The notes beneath the pieces were generated by a model, which saw only the letters and a program-made list of their open reading frames with translations, was not told where the DNA came from and ran no database searches. DNA of 64,000 bases from Entamoeba invadens IP1 (Eukaryota; Evosea; Mastigamoebida; Endamoebidae): contig NW_004440383.1 of the NCBI RefSeq assembly GCF_000330505.1, positions 157,355-221,354 on the forward strand, in the 5' to 3' direction. Position numbers and translations under genes: made by a program. How positions within the stretch are numbered: position 1 is the stretch's first letter; every line of letters starts with the position of its first letter. Positions 1 to 10,365 of the stretch are shown here, one piece after another.

Positions 1-21
1 TTTTATCAAACAATAAATATA

Positions 22-219
22 CAGTAGGGAAAATGAACCTTAGCCCAAAGAAATTCCTATATTTTTCTTTAAAACACGGGTTTTTACTAAAAAACAAATA
101 TTTTCAAAAATTGACTTATATATCGGTATAGTTTATTATTTTAATATAACAATAGAAATAAATTGGTTTTTCTTTGGGCTAAGGTTAATTTCCTGGGCTA
201 AGGTTTAATGGACCAACTG
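22..219. mobile_element. MITE, Tc1/mariner-type (TA target duplication)
   Basis: A 198-bp element starts CAGTAGG at 22 and ends CCAACTG at 219, each end flanked by TA (20-21 and 220-221). The ends form imperfect inverted repeats, and the motif AACCTTAGCCCA occurs once near the left end (36-47) and twice inverted near the right end (172-186, 194-205). There is no coding capacity. The CAGT terminus and TA duplication are typical of Tc1/mariner/pogo-derived MITEs, and the pogo-like element at 8105 also starts CAGTA. The class is inferred from the ends alone. Confidence 0.7.
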
Positions 220-221
220 TA

Positions 222-912
222 TATTTTATTGAGAGTCAGTCGATAAACGTTGTCTGTTCCTTAAATGTTGTTTTTTTGACAAAAAATAATTGATTTTTGT
301 TTTAAAAAAACGGGAATTAGGTAAAAATGAAATACTTGGGAAAAATATTGAAACAAGGATTTTGGGGGTTTTTAAAAAAATCCCGAAATATTTTATTTAT
401 AATGGTCTAAAAATCGGCAAAAAACCTTACAGACCAGACAACTTTTAGCAAATGACCCTAATATTTTTAAATAATGTTTTCGAAAAAAACAATTTAAACA
501 TTTCATGTTGTAAATCAAAATTAGAGTGTTTAATTTCAAATTGTATTAAATTTTATATATAAAATTGTTGATAACTTAGTTATTAGTTAAAATAATCATT
601 ATTTTTTGGTGTTTCAATTTTTACTATACTTTTTGATTTTATTTGTAATTATATATAATACAACATTTTGATATTTTCAAAATTGTAAAAGGGTTTCAAT
701 TTAAAATAAAAAATATAGTAAATTTAAATTATTTTTATAATACCAATTAAAATTTATTTTTTGACAAAAAAAATTCAAATTTAAAATTTGACACAGAATA
801 ATGAACTCTAAAACACATAAAAACCATATATTATAATATTTTTAATTACAGCAAATAAAAAAAATGGTGTCTTGGGATAGACAGAACTGTTGAAGAACTT
901 TAAAATAAAGGG
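222..912. other. AT-rich spacer, no gene seen
   Basis: This is AT-rich sequence without a convincing reading frame. A weak inverted similarity (GTTGTCTG near 255 and CAGACAAC near 435) could be a decayed element but is too poor to call. Confidence 0.5.
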
Positions 913-3221
913 ATGGGTTTTTTCAAGACACTCCTTCAACTCATCTTAAAGAATAGTGCGATCACTATCATATGTGTGATAGCGTTTTCATCGCGGTTAT
1001 ACTCTATAGTGAAATACGAGGCAATCATTCACGAATTTGATCCGTATGTTTAACACTTTATTTTGCATACTGATTCTTAACTTGGATAACTTCTTTGTCT
1101 CTCTGACATTATAATTTACACACAACAATTAATTAATTAATAGGTATTTCAATTTTAGAGCAACTAAATACTTGGTCGAGCACGGACCTACTGCTTTCAT
1201 GAATTGGTTTGACCCAGACAGTTGGTACCCGTTGGGTCGTAACATCGGAACCACCGTTTTCCCAGGTTTGATGTTCACAAGCGCATTCATCTTCAAGTTT
1301 TTGGCCTTTTTCAATTTGATTGTGGATGTACGACTGATTTGCGTGTGCATGGGCCCAATTTACTCGGTTATTACATGCATTACGGCTTATTTGTTTGGTT
1401 CAAGAGTTCATTCTGACAAAGCTGGACTCTTTGCTGCTGCGTTGATCTCTGTAGTTCCTGGCTACATGTCCCGGTCTGTAGCTGGTAGTTTCGACTATGA
1501 GTGTATTTCTATTACCATTTTAGTGCTCACGTTGTACTTATGGATTGAAGCCGTGCACAACAACTCACCTATTTTAAGTGCCATGACTGCTCTTTCATAC
1601 TTCTATATGGCAAGTTCATGGGGTGCTTATGTCTTCATCAACAACATCATTCCTTTGCATGTCCTCATTTCGATATTCTGTGGGTATTACAGCAAGAAGT
1701 TATACAGCTGCTACTCCATTTACTACATCTTTGCCACGATTTTATCAATGCAAATTCCATTCATTAATTACGTTGCAATTCGATCATCTGAGCACATTGG
1801 TGCGTTTGGAGTCTTTGGTATTTGTCAACTGATTGAATTATACAATTTAATTAACAAACTCGTTGGGCAAAAGAAAATACTCGAAGCAGTCAAAAAAGGC
1901 CTTTTAATGTTTATTGGATTTGGTATTGTTGCGGTGATAGTTCTGATTAAACAAGGATACATCAGTGCTTGGTCTGGGAGATTCTATGCACTCTTTGATC
2001 CAACTTTTGCTAAAAAGAATGTCCCACTCATCGTGTCTGTCTCGGAACATCAACCGGCAAATTGGGCGTCATACTTCTTCGACCTCCACGTACTCATCGT
2101 CATCGCACCAGCGGGGTTATATTACTGTTTCAAGAAGTTTGACTTCAATATGCTCTTTTTGATCATCTACTCAGTCTCGGTGTTTTACTTTAGTTGCGTC
2201 ATGTCACGTCTTGTGCTCATTTTAGCGCCAGCAATTTGTTTGCTCTCAGGTATTGCACTTGCCGAATTTTTCACGAAAATCGAGAAACAAATGGAAAAAG
2301 TCCTCAAAATAATTTTTACTAAAAAGGAGGAGAAGGAAGTGAATGCCAGTGAAGATAACACCGAACAGAAAGTCAAAAAGGCGATTCAGAAGAACAAAGA
2401 AAAGAAGGAGGAGAAGAATGCATTTACAGAAACACTGGGGTTTGTCTTGATGGCAATTGTTGGTGTTCTCTTGGTCATCTTCTTGTTCAAGTTCTTTGAA
2501 TATTCCATTCAAATGAGTAACAACTACTCCTCGCCGTCTGTTGTGTTGTATGGAAATAACGGAGGAAAACAAATCACATTTGATGATTATCGAGAGGCCT
2601 ATAGATGGTTGGCACATAACACGCCAGAAGGAAGTCGAATTATGAGTTGGTGGGATTACGGATATCAAATTAGTCATTTAGGAAATAGAACAGTTATTGT
2701 CGATAATAACACGTGGAACAATACACACATTTCGTTGACTGGAAACGTGATGGCGTCGCGTGAAGAGGTGTCGATGAAGACTATTAGAGACTTAGATGTC
2801 GATTACTTGCTTGTAGTCTTTGGAGGATATTTGGGATACTCTTCTGATGATATCAATAAGTTCATGTGGATGATAAGAATTGGCGCAGGAGTTAATCCAT
2901 CACTCGATGAGAATAATTATTTCAACAGAGGACAATATACTGTTGGAAATCCAACTGACACTTTCAAATATTCGATGATGTATAAAATGTGTTACCACAA
3001 CTTCTACAAAGCTTCTAATGGGTACCGTTTGTTATTCAACTTAACATTTTCATATAAAGGTAAAATACTTAAAAATAGGACCCGGAATGGATAATGTAAG
3101 AAGAGAAATGATCACCGAGCAAACGCGTTTCAATAACATCGAAGAGGCATTTACATCAAAGCATTGGGTCGTTAGAATTTATAAAGTCTTGAAGCCTAAT
3201 GCAGTCGACTCTTTACTCTAA
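913..3221 (+). CDS. STT3: Oligosaccharyltransferase catalytic subunit STT3
   Basis: This is the catalytic subunit that transfers lipid-linked glycan to Asn in N-X-S/T sequons at the ER membrane. It has three exons: 913-1043, 1144-3026 and 3079-3221. Intron 1 is GTATGT...TAG (100 nt) and intron 2 is GTTTGT...TAG (52 nt). The joined frame gives 718 aa. Joining exon 1 restores the family N-terminus: a hydrophobic helix, then HEFDPYFNFRATKYL. Next come NWFDPDSWYPLGR, many membrane helices (about residues 90-480 and 555-575), and the lumenal signature SWWDYGYQ near residue 545. The last exon supplies the conserved EEAFTSKHW segment. The length is normal for single-subunit protist STT3. The 640-aa frame alone lacks both ends and begins at TTG, so it is not the gene model. 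Splicing is inferred from sequence only. Confidence 0.93.
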
Positions 3222-3622
3222 CAATTCCTTGACTTAGATTTCCGTTTTTAGTTTTTCTTCTTCGACATTGTTTCTATTAGTATATACTATAATTTATTAA
3301 TAATACATACTAAACTTCATTTTTTAATGAATAGTAAATTAATAATAAATTAATAGTTTTTTTATCAATTAAATGTTTTCTGTTTTGTTGTTCTTCTTTT
3401 TCTTCGGTTTAACTGCAAAAGGCGAATGCCTTGTAGTGTTGATTGTTTGTTTAACAATACTTAAACTATAACAATGTAATTATATTAATGACATAAAAAT
3501 CACTTTCAATATACTACAAAGCAAAACAGTCTTTTCGTTACAACACAGGCATCCATCCACACAGAAAATAAAAATTGTACCATCAAAAAATCAAAAAAAG
3601 AAACTGAATAAAACAAACGGAG
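3222..3622. other. Spacer with a possible small secreted-peptide ORF
   Basis: The spacer between STT3 and the phosphatase is AT-rich. An ATG at 3373 opens a frame with a very hydrophobic start (MFSVLLFFFFFGLTAKG) that runs into a GTTTGT at about 3445. Splicing to a CAG before about 3551 would continue in frame to a TAA just before the phosphatase start, giving about 44 aa. Nothing else supports it. Confidence 0.25.
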
Positions 3623-4659
3623 ATGGCTTCCTTTTTCAGTGAAAGTAATTTGGACCGTATGATCGAGAACTTGATGAATTTGACTCTCATCCCTGAAGAC
3701 GCACTCCGAGCGTTGTGCGACAAGGCACGAGAGATTTTACTGAACGAACCTAATGTGATTAAGGTCGAATACCCAATCACTATATGCGGCGACTTACATG
3801 GGCAGTTCCACGACTTTAAAGAAGTTTTTAACATTGGAGGTCGCTTGCCAGACACAAACTATTTGTTCCTCGGAGACTTTGTCGATAGAGGGTTTCACTC
3901 TATTGAAACCGCTAGCCTTGTTGTTGCACTGAAAGTCCGATACCCACACAGAGTCTTTCTTTTGCGTGGAAACCACGAGTCACGACAGATCACACAGATC
4001 TATGGGTTTTATGACGAGTCGATCAAAAAATACGGAAGCTCCGACGCGTGGCAGATACTAACCAATTTGTTTGACTGCTTACCGCTCGCAGCAGTCATCG
4101 ACCAACGTTACTTCTGTGTCCATGGTGGGTTATCTCCTTCTTTGAAAAAGATCGATCAGATCTCGATGCTCAATCGAGTCAGAGAAGTCCCACACGAAGG
4201 TCCGATGTGTGATTTATTGTGGTCCGATCCTGAAGAAAAGATTGGATGGGAAAAGAGTCCAAGAGGTGCCGGGTTCATATTTGGGAAAGATGCGTCTGAC
4301 CAATTCAATCAAATTAATGGGACAGAAATTATCGTACGAGCACATCAAATGGTGATGGAAGGCTATCAATGGAATCATAACAAGACTTTAGTCACAGTGT
4401 TCTCCGCACCTAATTACTGCTATAAATGCAACAACTTAGCAGCTATTATGGAGTTGTCTGACACTGGAGAGTACTCATTGTTTGTTGTCAATTTTATACA
4501 ATACTACATAACATCTATTTATTATAGATAATGTTACTTTTTATATTAATTATTATAGAAAAAATTCAGTACTTATCACATAGTTCTCAATTCTCACCCG
4601 CACCAGTACAGGACGACATGCAGAACACTAAGCACGTACCTTCGTTCCTTTTCGAATAA
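3623..4659 (+). CDS. Ser/Thr protein phosphatase, PP2A/PP4-type catalytic subunit
   Basis: This is a metal-dependent phosphoprotein phosphatase of the PPP family. It has two exons, 3623-4479 and 4584-4659 (intron GTTTGT...TAG, 104 nt), giving 310 aa, the usual size for PP2A-like catalytic subunits. The metal-binding signatures GDLHGQ, GDFVDRG and GNHESR are intact, as are HGGLSP, the PRGAG loop and SAPNYCY. The YGFYDES and [16 protein letters not shown] segments are closest to the PP2A/PP4/PP6 branch. Splicing out the intron joins a Ser-Phe to the SQF-PAP tail typical of PP2A, which supports the junction. The terminal sequence is FLFE rather than DYFL, so carboxymethylation of a terminal Leu, as in classical PP2A, is not expected. 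Which of PP2A, PP4 or PP6 is the ortholog is not decided. Confidence 0.9.
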
Positions 4660-4893
4660 ATATTTTATTTGTGACATTCTTTCATGTGGCTAGGGTTTTG
4701 ATAGGGAGTATGATTTCCAAAATTCAAGGAAAATAAGGAAACCCCTTTTTGAAGTTCTGAAAAGAAGAAAAGTCTTGTTGAATTATAAATAAACTAGAAT
4801 TATAGTATACTTCATTAATAGTAGTAAAACTACTATTAAATAACTATTAAAGTAAAACTTTTGTGAAGTGTTAATTAGAACTTGAAAAGTGAG

Positions 4894-6236
4894 ATGTCCA
4901 CACAAACAAACGAGGCGAATGTAGCGAAAAGACTTCAACGAGAGTACAACCACTTCTTTAAAAATGCACCAAATGATATTTCTATTCACTTGGTGGAGTC
5001 CTCGGTTTTTGAGTGTCACTTCAGTTTCAAAGGTTCGCCTGACACCGAATTTGCAGAGGGGATTTATCACGGAAAGTTCATCTTTCCGTACGACTATCCG
5101 AAAAACCCACCAGAGGTCTATTTTCTTACTGTTTGTTGATACGAAAGTATTGTTAATTGGTTGAAATACAATGAATGACATAATAGCCGAGTGGACGATT
5201 TGTTGTCAATCAGAAAATATGTCTGTCGATGACATCATTCCACCCAGAGACTTGGACACCAACATGGACTATTTCCTCAATGTTGGAAGCAATTCGAGCG
5301 TTCATGTCTACACCCGCTTCTGGTGCTGTTGGAGCTATTGACGCACCAATCGAAGTCAGAAAACAACACGCAAAAAACAGTTTAATGTTTGAGTGCCCTG
5401 TGTGTGGGGCTAAGCACTCTGAGCTCAAACTAATATACGCAGCTGCAAAAAAATGCGAAGATGACAAGAAAGGGGCGAAAGAAAAAGAAGAAAGTCCCAG
5501 TCAAGACGCCACTAAAGAACAAATGAAACAAGTTGAACTTAACACTCCAAGTTCTTTAGAAATTTCTCCGGCTATTTTCATTGACGAACCACTCAAAGAA
5601 AAAACACCAGAAACTCTCGAAGGTGCAAAAGTCGTCAGCCCACACGTAGAAACACAACAGAAAAGTGATCGAATTGAATTGGACACTGTTCCAAAACCAA
5701 CTTCAAATACATTCAAACTAACTGATTCTATCAGTGGTGATTTCGGTAAAGAAATTTCAAATGAAAAAGAAGCCAATCTACACATCGAATCTCTTAAAGA
5801 AGAAACTCTAAACCTCTTGGAGGGTGTAAAGAAGGAAAACGACAAAACTCAAACTTTGGAAGCGACAATAAGTCCACGTCCCGTGTTTAAATCTCAAATT
5901 GACGACACTGTAAATGATGACCAAACAACGCCAAGGGAAAAGGAAGGAGACAGTGATTCGATAGAGAGTGAGGAGCATGACAGTTCTGAGCCAAAGGAAA
6001 GTGATGACTTTGAAGACCCAATGCTGTTGTTGAAGAAGAGACAAGAAGAGGAGCGCCTCAAGATGCAACGTATAATAGAAAACTCGGAAAAGGTTGAAAC
6101 AGAGGAGAACGAAGACGAAAAGAAACAAATCGTCGATGAAACAGTCAACATCTTATTTGCACTCTCTGCATTCCTTATTGTTTTGGTCATATTGAATTAC
6201 GTCAAAGTGCAGGTCATTGTAAATTTGATGAACTAA
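4894..6236 (+). CDS. Tail-anchored ubiquitin-conjugating enzyme, Ubc6/UBE2J type
   Basis: This is an E2 enzyme of ER-associated degradation, anchored with its catalytic domain in the cytosol. Exons are 4894-5130 and 5187-6236 (intron GTTTGT...TAG, 56 nt), giving 428 aa. The UBC fold spans about residues 1-155: a YHGKF--PYDYPKNPPE core, TPSGRF formed across the splice, then QKICLSMTSFHPETW with the active-site Cys in KICLS, and W-P-W typical of the UBE2J group. A long acidic/Ser-rich linker (about 190-390) follows. A C-terminal hydrophobic helix (about 400-422, ILFALSAFLIVLVILNYV) is the tail anchor. The linker is much longer than in yeast Ubc6. The ATG at 4894 is the first in frame; the TTG further upstream is not needed. 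Confidence 0.9.
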
Positions 6237-6265
6237 TTTTTATTATATTTGGTTCTATATATATA

Positions 6266-6337
6266 TAGTATAATATATAGTATAATATATAGTATAATAT
6301 ATAGTATAATATATAGTATAATATATAGTATAATATA
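6266..6337. repeat. 12-bp tandem repeat, 6 copies
   Basis: Six uninterrupted copies of TAGTATAATATA lie in the short spacer between the convergent E2 and RRM genes. It is a simple AT minisatellite and possibly length-polymorphic. Confidence 0.9.
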
Positions 6338-6375
6338 ATATACAAGGCAATATAATCATTCAATTAGTAATTCCT

Positions 6376-6798
6376 CTACCGCTTCGAGTTTTTAGAAGCA
6401 ACATTGATTGTGACTTCATATTGCCCAACCATAAAAGTATGGTGTTTGAGTGCCTTGTTCATCGAAATGTCGTCTTTAAAATCAACGAAACAATGCCCTG
6501 GAAAAGTTCGCACCTTTAATACTGGACCAAATGAACTTTGGAATGCATCTTTGACGTCTTTAGCAGTCAAATTATCTCCAAACTTTCCTACAAAGACCGA
6601 GTAAGTAGAAGCTGGCACAGACGGAGGTAAATCCGAGTTATTTCGTGTTGTTTGAGACTCGGGAATATTAGCAAAAACAACTTTATAATCTTTCAATTCG
6701 ACAGACTTGAGTAGACCAGACTCTTGGGCATACATGTCGTCCGATAATATCTCAACGACAACGGGTAAGTTGAGTACATGTGCAACAAAAAGATTCAT
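6376..6798 (-). CDS. Small single-RRM protein
   Basis: A 140-aa protein with one RRM in its C-terminal half (about residues 66-134). RNP2 is YSVFVGKF and RNP1 is GHCFVDFK, with the usual beta-alpha-beta spacing between them. The N-terminal about 60 residues carry no recognised motif. The layout recalls the RRM half of G3BP-like proteins, but no NTF2 domain is visible upstream, so that is only a loose comparison. It is convergent with the E2 gene. The RNA target is unknown. Confidence 0.75.
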   Translation of the reverse strand: MNLFVAHVLNLPVVVEILSDDMYAQESGLLKSVELKDYKVVFANIPESQTTRNNSDLPPSVPASTYSVFVGKFGDNLTAKDVKDAFQSSFGPVLKVRTFPGHCFVDFKDDISMNKALKHHTFMVGQYEVTINVASKNSKR

Positions 6799-6870
6799 TT
6801 TCTCGTTTGTGAAGATATTATATACCAGTGCCTCTAATTGTCAGCTCCCCGTCTCCCCTCTTATTTACCC

Positions 6871-7773
6871 TTAAAACAATTCTAACGCCAGTAAACCAAA
6901 CAAATAAAAATGTAAATTGATAATTAAAAAACTATAAAACAAACGAGGGGGAAGTTTCGAGACAAACGCAACACGGCCGCTCCGTGTGTCTATTGCATAG
7001 ATTTTGTTTCTGTCGCCAACTACAATATGTCTTTGATGTGACGTGATTACTGTTGGGTCGCCCAATGGAAGGTGAACGTCTTTGGATATTTTCTCGAGCT
7101 TACCTTGCAGCGCTCTCTGTCGGATCTCTTTGGGGTCTTTTTCGATGTTCTTTAAACAACACCCGGCAAGTGCAAAAAGTAATTCCCCAGAGTACGCGAC
7201 ACCCGCGATGCGGAAATTGAGGTCTTCATAGTGTAGTGTTAGTAAATCACTCGATAATATTATTACCTCTTTATTTGAAGCCACTGCAATTTCAGAGAAT
7301 GTCGGATTTGTCACTAAATGAGCGGCGACAAATGAAATCTTTTTTGTGTTCGCGACTTGCTGTTGACCATTGAAGTATGTGTATTGTGTCAACGTGACTC
7401 TATCAATAGACAGTGTAACAAATGACAGCGGGCTTTTGTCACAGTCACTTGTAAAAACGAAGTTGTATGTGTTTGGAATGGAGTCTATTTCGAGAAGTCG
7501 GAAAGGGCGAAGTATTCGATAAACGTGCAGTGACATTCTGACGTCCAAAAAGAGGAGAAATTGTGCTTTAGCTGAAACAAGGATTTTGTAGCCAAGAGAT
7601 GGAAGAGTTGTTCTGTAAACAATCCGTTTGGTTTGTGTGTTAAAAACGGAAAGGGTACCGATATCGTCAATCAAATACGATTCTGTACAATTGATGTCAC
7701 AACACATGCTTTTCATCTTCCGAGGGACTTTTGTCATGACCAAGTGGCGGGGGAAGTCAGTTGTGTAGTCCAT
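6871..7773 (-). CDS. Hypothetical beta-propeller-like protein
   Basis: Probably 279 aa from exons 7773-6945 and 6881-6871. The ATG at 7773 is preferred because the 29 upstream in-frame codons look like leader sequence. The protein has repeating strand-like units of WD/quinoprotein character (for example DDIGTLSVFNTQTKRIVY and HIVVGDRNKIYAIDTRSGRVAF), without canonical WD pairs. A 63-nt GTTTGT...TAG intron sits near the 3' end. Its length is a multiple of three and it has no stop codon, so an unspliced message would add 21 hydrophobic residues in frame before the same stop. The function is not recognised. Confidence 0.65.
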   Translation of the reverse strand: MDYTTDFPRHLVMTKVPRKMKSMCCDINCTESYLIDDIGTLSVFNTQTKRIVYRTTLPSLGYKILVSAKAQFLLFLDVRMSLHVYRILRPFRLLEIDSIPNTYNFVFTSDCDKSPLSFVTLSIDRVTLTQYTYFNGQQQVANTKKISFVAAHLVTNPTFSEIAVASNKEVIILSSDLLTLHYEDLNFRIAGVAYSGELLFALAGCCLKNIEKDPKEIRQRALQGKLEKISKDVHLPLGDPTVITSHQRHIVVGDRNKIYAIDTRSGRVAFVSKLPPRLFYSFLIINLHFYLFGLLALELF

Positions 7774-8104
7774 CAAGTTATGCACTTTTATAGTTCTTTT
7801 CTCTTTTCGTTCATTTGTAATGTAAATTACAATTTTTAATAAATAAGTATTATAAATCACAATTTGATAGTACTATACTTATATAATTTTTTAAATTATA
7901 TAAAGTACAAAATAATATTATCTATATCTATAGTTTATTTATTATAATTCATATTCTTTTTTGACTTAAAAAAAAATAAAAGACTTACAAATCATGTTTC
8001 TTTGAGAATGCCAAATACTATAATTTAATAAAAAATTACCATGAATTTATGGTTTTTAATTAGTAATGAACTATACTAAATATTATAATATTAAAAAATA
8101 GATA
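7774..8104. other. AT-rich spacer upstream of the transposon
   Basis: No gene was seen. A short near-perfect inverted repeat (ACTTATATAATTT around 7877 and its complement around 7895) is present. Positions 8103-8104 are the left TA of the transposon target duplication. Confidence 0.5.
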
Positions 8105-8128
8105 CAGTAAGACCTCGATTATTTCCAA
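8105..8128. repeat. Left terminal inverted repeat of the transposon
   Basis: A 24-bp inverted repeat identical to the complement of 10042-10065. The outermost bases CAGTAAGACC abut TA. Confidence 0.93.
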
Positions 8129-8258
8129 TTTTTTTATTTTAAAAACCTTGACACTTTCCAAATTGAAAATTTTGAGTTTTGTCATGAATTGTAATATTAT
8201 ATTAAAAATTTGTAATTTTAAATATTTTCGGCAAAAAACCAATTTATGTAAACCAAAT

Positions 8259-9854
8259 TTAATTAAAATCTGTCAGATCATTGAAAAAACCGACAATTTT
8301 TGAAATCAAATATGTGTTATTTTTTGGCGATTTTTCAATTGATTGCAAAAAGTGAATTATTTGTGTAAGTTCACAAGTATTCGACAATTCTCCTGTTGTT
8401 ATATTAACACTTTCTCCAAATGTAATTTTTTCATCATCCGATTCAATTATCTTTTCAAGGTTGATTGTTTTATCAATAACACCTTTATCTTTTAAATAAT
8501 CAACAGAGTTTTGAAGCAATTGTTCACAATTATCTACAACTATTGGCGGAATGACGATTTCTTGTCTTGTTACAGGCAAATCAATCAAATTCGGATTATC
8601 ACCAAAATTTGGTACAAACAATTTGCTTTTGATCCAACAATTAAAAATTGTCGAAGGAGATACATCTTTCCATGCATTTTCGATAAAAGGGAAACTATCA
8701 ACTATCCCCATCTTGAAAATTCCTTTCAAAGTCTTCTCGTTTTTCTTACCTTCAATTTCAAGATTGTTGTATTTGTCCACTAAATCACGCAAAAGATGTT
8801 TGCAATAATATCTTTTAAATGTGTAAATGATTCCCTGATCCAATGGTTGATAAATTGATGTCACGTTTGGTGGTAAAAATAAAACAAATATATGTTCAAG
8901 TTGCATAACAGATTGTGTTGGTGTACCTTTGTTGATAAACAAATTGTGCGAACTGCAGTTATCAACTATTAACAAAATTTGTTTATCTGGAGTTTCGGAG
9001 TGAATCTTATTATCCCAAGTTCTCAAAAAATCCACAAACAACGAGGTTGTCATCCATGCGTTTTCATTGTTTTTGTAAACTATATTATATTGTTGCTGCA
9101 ATTTTGAGTTATAATGTTGTGGTGTTTCAGAGCGTCCAATTATAAAAGGTGGCAATTTGACAGATCCAGTTATATTAGTTGTCAATAAAATAGAAAATCT
9201 AGTTTTATTATTTTTGATACTTATATTTTTTTGTTTTGCAAAAGAAGTTTTTCCCAGATCTTTAATTCTAATTGCGGTCTCATCTCCATTATAAACAGAA
9301 TCAATACCAAACTTAACAACATAATAATCAACAAGCGTTTGAATAGTTTGAATATAATCTTTACAATTTTCCAAATCCACCAGTTTTGAACTTCCAAATG
9401 ATTGTCTTAAACAAAGTCCGTTTCTTTTTTTAAAGTTGGATAACCATCCATTAGAAGTTTTGAAATTTTCTATTGTTTTAATAAGTTGTAGATCCGAATC
9501 AGTTTTGATGGTTTTATTAATAAGTGTTTTCAGATGATTTTGTAAATTACCTTGAAACATACATTTTATAGTATCTTCCTTTATTGGTATATTGTCTTCA
9601 AGTAAGTTATTTAATGATTTCATTGTTTCTAATTCAATTGTAGGCAAAGAAGAAGATTTTGTTTTTCTTTTATCGTCACTTTCTTTCATTTTATAGAAAT
9701 AACTGATGCTTGGGACTTTTTCAAGGTTAAAAGTTAGTTGTGTCCATTCTTGAAGCTTAACTCCTGTTAATTCACTTCTTTTTTCTTGAATTAGCATTTT
9801 ATCTTCTTTGGATAAATCCGAGAGCCTTTTGCCTTTTGAGCCTTTTCTTTTCAT
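8259..9854 (-). CDS. pogo/Tigger-family DDE transposase
   Basis: A 531-aa cut-and-paste transposase, intronless, with ATG at 9854. The N-terminal basic region resembles a CENP-B/pogo helix-turn-helix (about 1-60). A Tc5/CENP-B-type second helix-turn-helix (FKTSNGWLSNFKKRNGL, about 131-147) follows. The catalytic domain shows D191 (YNGDETAI), D298 (LLIVDNCSSH) and D339 (LPPNVTSIYQPLDQG), a DDD triad as in pogo. Forty residues separate the last two aspartates, more than the roughly 30 usual for the group. Codon use is strongly A/T-biased compared with the flanking housekeeping genes. All catalytic residues are present and there is no frameshift. Confidence 0.93.
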   Translation of the reverse strand: MKRKGSKGKRLSDLSKEDKMLIQEKRSELTGVKLQEWTQLTFNLEKVPSISYFYKMKESDDKRKTKSSSLPTIELETMKSLNNLLEDNIPIKEDTIKCMFQGNLQNHLKTLINKTIKTDSDLQLIKTIENFKTSNGWLSNFKKRNGLCLRQSFGSSKLVDLENCKDYIQTIQTLVDYYVVKFGIDSVYNGDETAIRIKDLGKTSFAKQKNISIKNNKTRFSILLTTNITGSVKLPPFIIGRSETPQHYNSKLQQQYNIVYKNNENAWMTTSLFVDFLRTWDNKIHSETPDKQILLIVDNCSSHNLFINKGTPTQSVMQLEHIFVLFLPPNVTSIYQPLDQGIIYTFKRYYCKHLLRDLVDKYNNLEIEGKKNEKTLKGIFKMGIVDSFPFIENAWKDVSPSTIFNCWIKSKLFVPNFGDNPNLIDLPVTRQEIVIPPIVVDNCEQLLQNSVDYLKDKGVIDKTINLEKIIESDDEKITFGESVNITTGELSNTCELTQIIHFLQSIEKSPKNNTYLISKIVGFFNDLTDFN

Positions 9855-10041
9855 TGAAATTCTTTTTTAAAGTTGGTTTTTTATAGTCTGTTTGTAAAAC
9901 GAAAACGCCGAATATTTAAAGTTGGATTTATTTAAACTTTATTGTAAAAATCACCAACTTTAGATTACCTTGCATTTTTCCAAAAAACTTAAACAACCAA
10001 TCAAATCTTTGAAATTATCGAGGTTTGGAAAAATTCGAGGT

Positions 10042-10065
10042 TTGGAAATAATCGAGGTCTTACTG
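10042..10065. repeat. Right terminal inverted repeat of the transposon
   Basis: A 24-bp repeat complementary to 8105-8128, followed by the TA duplication. Two further partial copies of its inner part lie just inside. Confidence 0.93.
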
Positions 10066-10123
10066 TATTGTAAATTAATTTTTTTGTTGTTTAAATATAT
10101 CGTTTTTAGAATTTAAACTTTTA

Positions 10124-10259
10124 TGTTAAATAATATGTTAAATAACCACCAAGAATTCAATTATTTATTTCCAATTTAGTTTGTTATTGGATTACATGGC
10201 TCGGAGCAGTCTTCTTCTTCAACCATCTCTTCGCCTTGTTAAATAATATGTTAAATAAC
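10124..10259 (-). pseudogene. Possible truncated retrocopy between 23-bp direct repeats
   Basis: An exact 23-bp direct repeat (10124-10146 and 10237-10259) encloses about 90 bp of richer composition. On the minus strand this reads as a protein C-terminus (KAKRWLKKKTAPSHVIQ then TAA) followed by AT-rich 3'-UTR-like sequence. This fits a 5'-truncated reverse-transcribed mRNA with a target-site duplication, but no poly(A) tract is seen and the parent gene is not identified. Confidence 0.35.
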
Positions 10260-10365
10260 AATATAGCAATAAATTATTGAAAGAATAATTATTTATATTA
10301 CTTATAAACAATTATATAAAGAAATAAATAAATTAAAATTTATTGAAATAAAATATAGTTTGTCC

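Larger units (their letters stand above)
8105..10065 (-). mobile_element. Complete pogo/Tigger-like DNA transposon
   Basis: A 1,961-bp element is bounded by perfect 24-bp terminal inverted repeats beginning CAGTAAGACCTCGATTATTT and flanked by TA on both sides (8103-8104 and 10066-10067). It carries one intact transposase gene on the minus strand. The right end has extra subterminal copies of TCGAGGTTTGGAAA (about 10018-10047), likely transposase-binding sites. Perfect ends, an exact TA duplication and an unbroken frame indicate a recent insertion and a potentially active copy. Its base composition is more AT-rich than neighbouring genes. Confidence 0.93.

Noticed and set aside
237..462. Possible second MITE next to 22-219
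   Set aside because: The GTTGTCTG arms match over only about 20 imperfect bases and no target duplication was found.
1172..3094. 640-aa frame taken as the whole STT3 gene
   Set aside because: It starts at TTG, lacks the conserved HEFDPYFN N-terminus, and reads through an intron at its 3' end. The three-exon model fits the family.
6241..6350. AT repeat tract considered as a replication origin or centromere-like site
   Set aside because: It is only 72 bp of a 12-mer in a convergent spacer; nothing beyond simple repeat supports such a role.
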